From positions 1 to 6,327 of the forward strand of contig CAMDER010000103.1 in assembly GCA_945896935.1 (NCBI GenBank): a stretch of DNA of 6,327 bases, read 5' to 3'. Positions 5,527 through 6,327 of the stretch are shown here, piece after piece. Within the stretch, counting starts at the first letter, position 1. Each line of letters opens with the position of its first letter. The notes beneath the pieces are model-generated. The model ran no database searches, was not told the origin of the DNA, and saw only the letters and a list, made by a program, of their open reading frames with translations. Both the position numbers and the translations under genes were made by a program. This DNA is from Bifidobacterium breve (lineage in GTDB: Bacteria > Actinomycetota > Acidimicrobiia > Acidimicrobiales > Ilumatobacteraceae).

Positions 5527-5566
5527 AAAAAAATGCTCCGTTGATCATCCGATCCACGGAGCGTTT
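5527..5566. promoter_or_regulatory. Hairpin in the rplC leader; also terminator-like on the - strand
   Basis: An 11-bp stem (5531-5541 with 5556-5566; core GCTCCGT/ACGGAGC, one T-G wobble) encloses a 14-nt loop in which GATC at 5543-5546 can pair with GATC at 5551-5554. It ends 81 nt before the rplC start. On the + strand it could be a leader element, for instance an r-protein autoregulatory target. Seven A's at 5527-5533 make the - strand copy look like an intrinsic terminator (core stem then T7), though no - strand gene is seen here. Confidence 0.55.
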
Positions 5567-5647
5567 GCATGAACGGCGGTTTACCAAAGTTCGTGCACAG
5601 TCAACTCGAAAGCGCCAGAACAACTGGCTGGATGAAGAGGCTGCCTT

Positions 5648-6286
5648 ATGGCAAAGAAAGCGATCGTCGGCGAAAAGCTCGGCATGACACAAGTGTGGGC
5701 GGACGATAATTCAATCGTCCCCGTCACTGTGCTTCGTGTTGAACCAGCTCGCATTGTTCAAGTCAAGACTTCCGAGCGCGACGGTTACACCGCGCTTCAA
5801 GTCACGTATGGGCACAAGGACGCCAAGAAATTGTCCAAGCCCAAGGCTGGTCACTTCGCGAAAGCGGATGTCGAATCAGGTCGTCGTCTGGTCGAGCTTC
5901 GTCTCGAGAGCGTTGACGGATTCGAAGTTGGCGGAGAGATCACTGTTGATCAATTCGTCAAGGGCCAAAAAGTCGACGTGACTGCAGTGAGCCGTGGTAA
6001 GGGCTTCGCTGGCGGAATGAAGCGTCACAACTTCAGCGGTCAAGGCGCAAGTCACGGTAACCACAAGCACCACCGTGCTCCTGGTTCCATTGGCTCGGCT
6101 TCGTATCCGGGTCGTGTTTTGAAGGGTCTCAAGATGGCCGGACACATGGGTCATGCCCAAGTCACCACCTTGAACCTCGAAGTTGTTGAGGCTGATGCCG
6201 AACGTGGTTTGTTGTTGGTCCGTGGTTCAGTACCCGGCCCCAACGGTGGCGTTGTCATCGTGCGCAACGCGGTGAAGGGAAAGTGA
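5648..6286 (+). CDS. rplC: Large ribosomal subunit protein L3
   Basis: L3 is an early 50S assembly protein that binds 23S rRNA near its 3' end and reaches toward the peptidyl transferase centre. The 212 residues match the bacterial length of about 205-220. Hallmarks are IVGEKLGMTQVW near the N-terminus, VTAVSRGKGFAGGMKRHNF (111-129), Gln132 in the segment corresponding to the glutamine methylated by PrmB in E. coli, HHRAPGSIGSASYPGRV (141-157) and KMAGHMG (162-168). The start ATG at 5648 has a good Shine-Dalgarno (AAGAGG, 5635-5640) 7 nt upstream. rplD begins 4 nt after the stop, so the two are cotranscribed. It is unusual that rpsJ is not directly upstream. Confidence 0.97.
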   Translation: MAKKAIVGEKLGMTQVWADDNSIVPVTVLRVEPARIVQVKTSERDGYTALQVTYGHKDAKKLSKPKAGHFAKADVESGRRLVELRLESVDGFEVGGEITVDQFVKGQKVDVTAVSRGKGFAGGMKRHNFSGQGASHGNHKHHRAPGSIGSASYPGRVLKGLKMAGHMGHAQVTTLNLEVVEADAERGLLLVRGSVPGPNGGVVIVRNAVKGK

Positions 6287-6290
6287 CCTG

Positions 6291-6327
6291 ATGCCTTCGT
6301 TAAAAGTGAAGAATCAAAGTGGCAAAG
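6291..6327 (+). CDS. rplD: Large ribosomal subunit protein L4, N-terminal fragment (3' end outside window)
   Basis: The ATG lies 4 nt after the rplC stop and begins MPSLKVKNQSGK, which resembles L4 N-termini (short strand then SGK) and sits exactly where rplD follows rplC in S10 clusters. AAGGGA at 6275-6280 inside the end of rplC is a plausible Shine-Dalgarno 10 nt upstream. Only 12 codons are visible, so identification leans on gene order. L4 binds 23S rRNA, lines the exit tunnel and in some bacteria represses its own operon. Confidence 0.8.
   Translation, partial: MPSLKVKNQSGK

Larger units (their letters stand above)
5229..5647. other. 419-nt non-coding region upstream of rplC
   Basis: No convincing gene is seen on either strand; the open frames here (for example + strand 5406-5687 and - strand 5333-5692) have no recognisable motifs and overlap the rplC start. 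The stretch holds a perfect DnaA-box 9-mer (5321-5329), TAGGGT at 5358 and 5431 as possible -10 boxes without good -35 partners, and a large hairpin at 5531-5566. Since rpsJ is terminated far upstream, this region should contain the promoter and leader of the rplC-rplD operon. I see no tRNA or known riboswitch. Confidence 0.6.

Noticed and set aside
5229..5647. DGR template repeat, reverse transcriptase or small RNA gene in the intergenic region
   Set aside because: No segment resembles 3231-3350, no RT coding frame exists in the window, and no tRNA or tmRNA features were recognised.
833..5647. Insertion sequence or integrated phage as the cause of the split ribosomal cluster
   Set aside because: No transposase, integrase, terminal inverted repeats or flanking direct repeats are visible.
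5406..5687. 93-codon + strand open frame overlapping the rplC start
   Set aside because: No motifs, atypical composition, no good ribosome binding site, and it runs into rplC in another frame.
5333..5692. 119-codon - strand open frame upstream of rplC
   Set aside because: No recognisable domain; it covers the probable rplC leader and the rplC ribosome binding site.

Overview
The window looks like chromosomal DNA of a moderate-GC actinobacterium. The gene order tuf-rpsJ, the Actinobacteria-like S10, L3 and EF-Tu sequences, the HtrA-type membrane protease and the Thr-rich surface protein would fit an aquatic Acidimicrobiia/Ilumatobacteraceae-type lineage. That placement is inference from protein style, not a computed phylogeny. 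All supported genes lie on the + strand.

Layout: (1) 1-504, the C-terminal part of EF-Tu (tuf), then rpsJ (S10) 13 nt later, closed by a textbook intrinsic terminator at 866-904. (2) 966-2195, a membrane-anchored HtrA/DegP-like serine protease with one PDZ domain. (3) 2352-3353, a predicted membrane-anchored surface protein: a sortase-like LPETG near the N-terminus, two hydrophobic segments, six 21-bp repeats, a 20-Thr stalk and a DUF1566/Lcl-like C-type-lectin-fold domain. The last ~35 codons look like the variable region of a diversity-generating retroelement (DGR) target, and a long hairpin follows directly. (4) 3539-4732, an alpha/beta hydrolase with an intact-looking Ser-Asp-His triad. 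(5) 4815-5228, a small protein with 11-residue tandem repeats and a C-terminal membrane segment. (6) 5229-5647, a 419-nt non-coding stretch with a perfect DnaA-box 9-mer and a large hairpin. (7) rplC (L3) from 5648 and the first codons of rplD (L4).

The main architectural point is that the S10 ribosomal-protein cluster, normally contiguous as rpsJ-rplC-rplD, is split by about 4.8 kb holding four non-ribosomal genes. rpsJ is therefore transcribed with tuf and terminated, and rplC-rplD must restart from its own promoter. The most interesting biological signal is the candidate DGR variable region in gene 3. No reverse transcriptase or template repeat is visible in the window, so if active it would be driven in trans from elsewhere in the genome.
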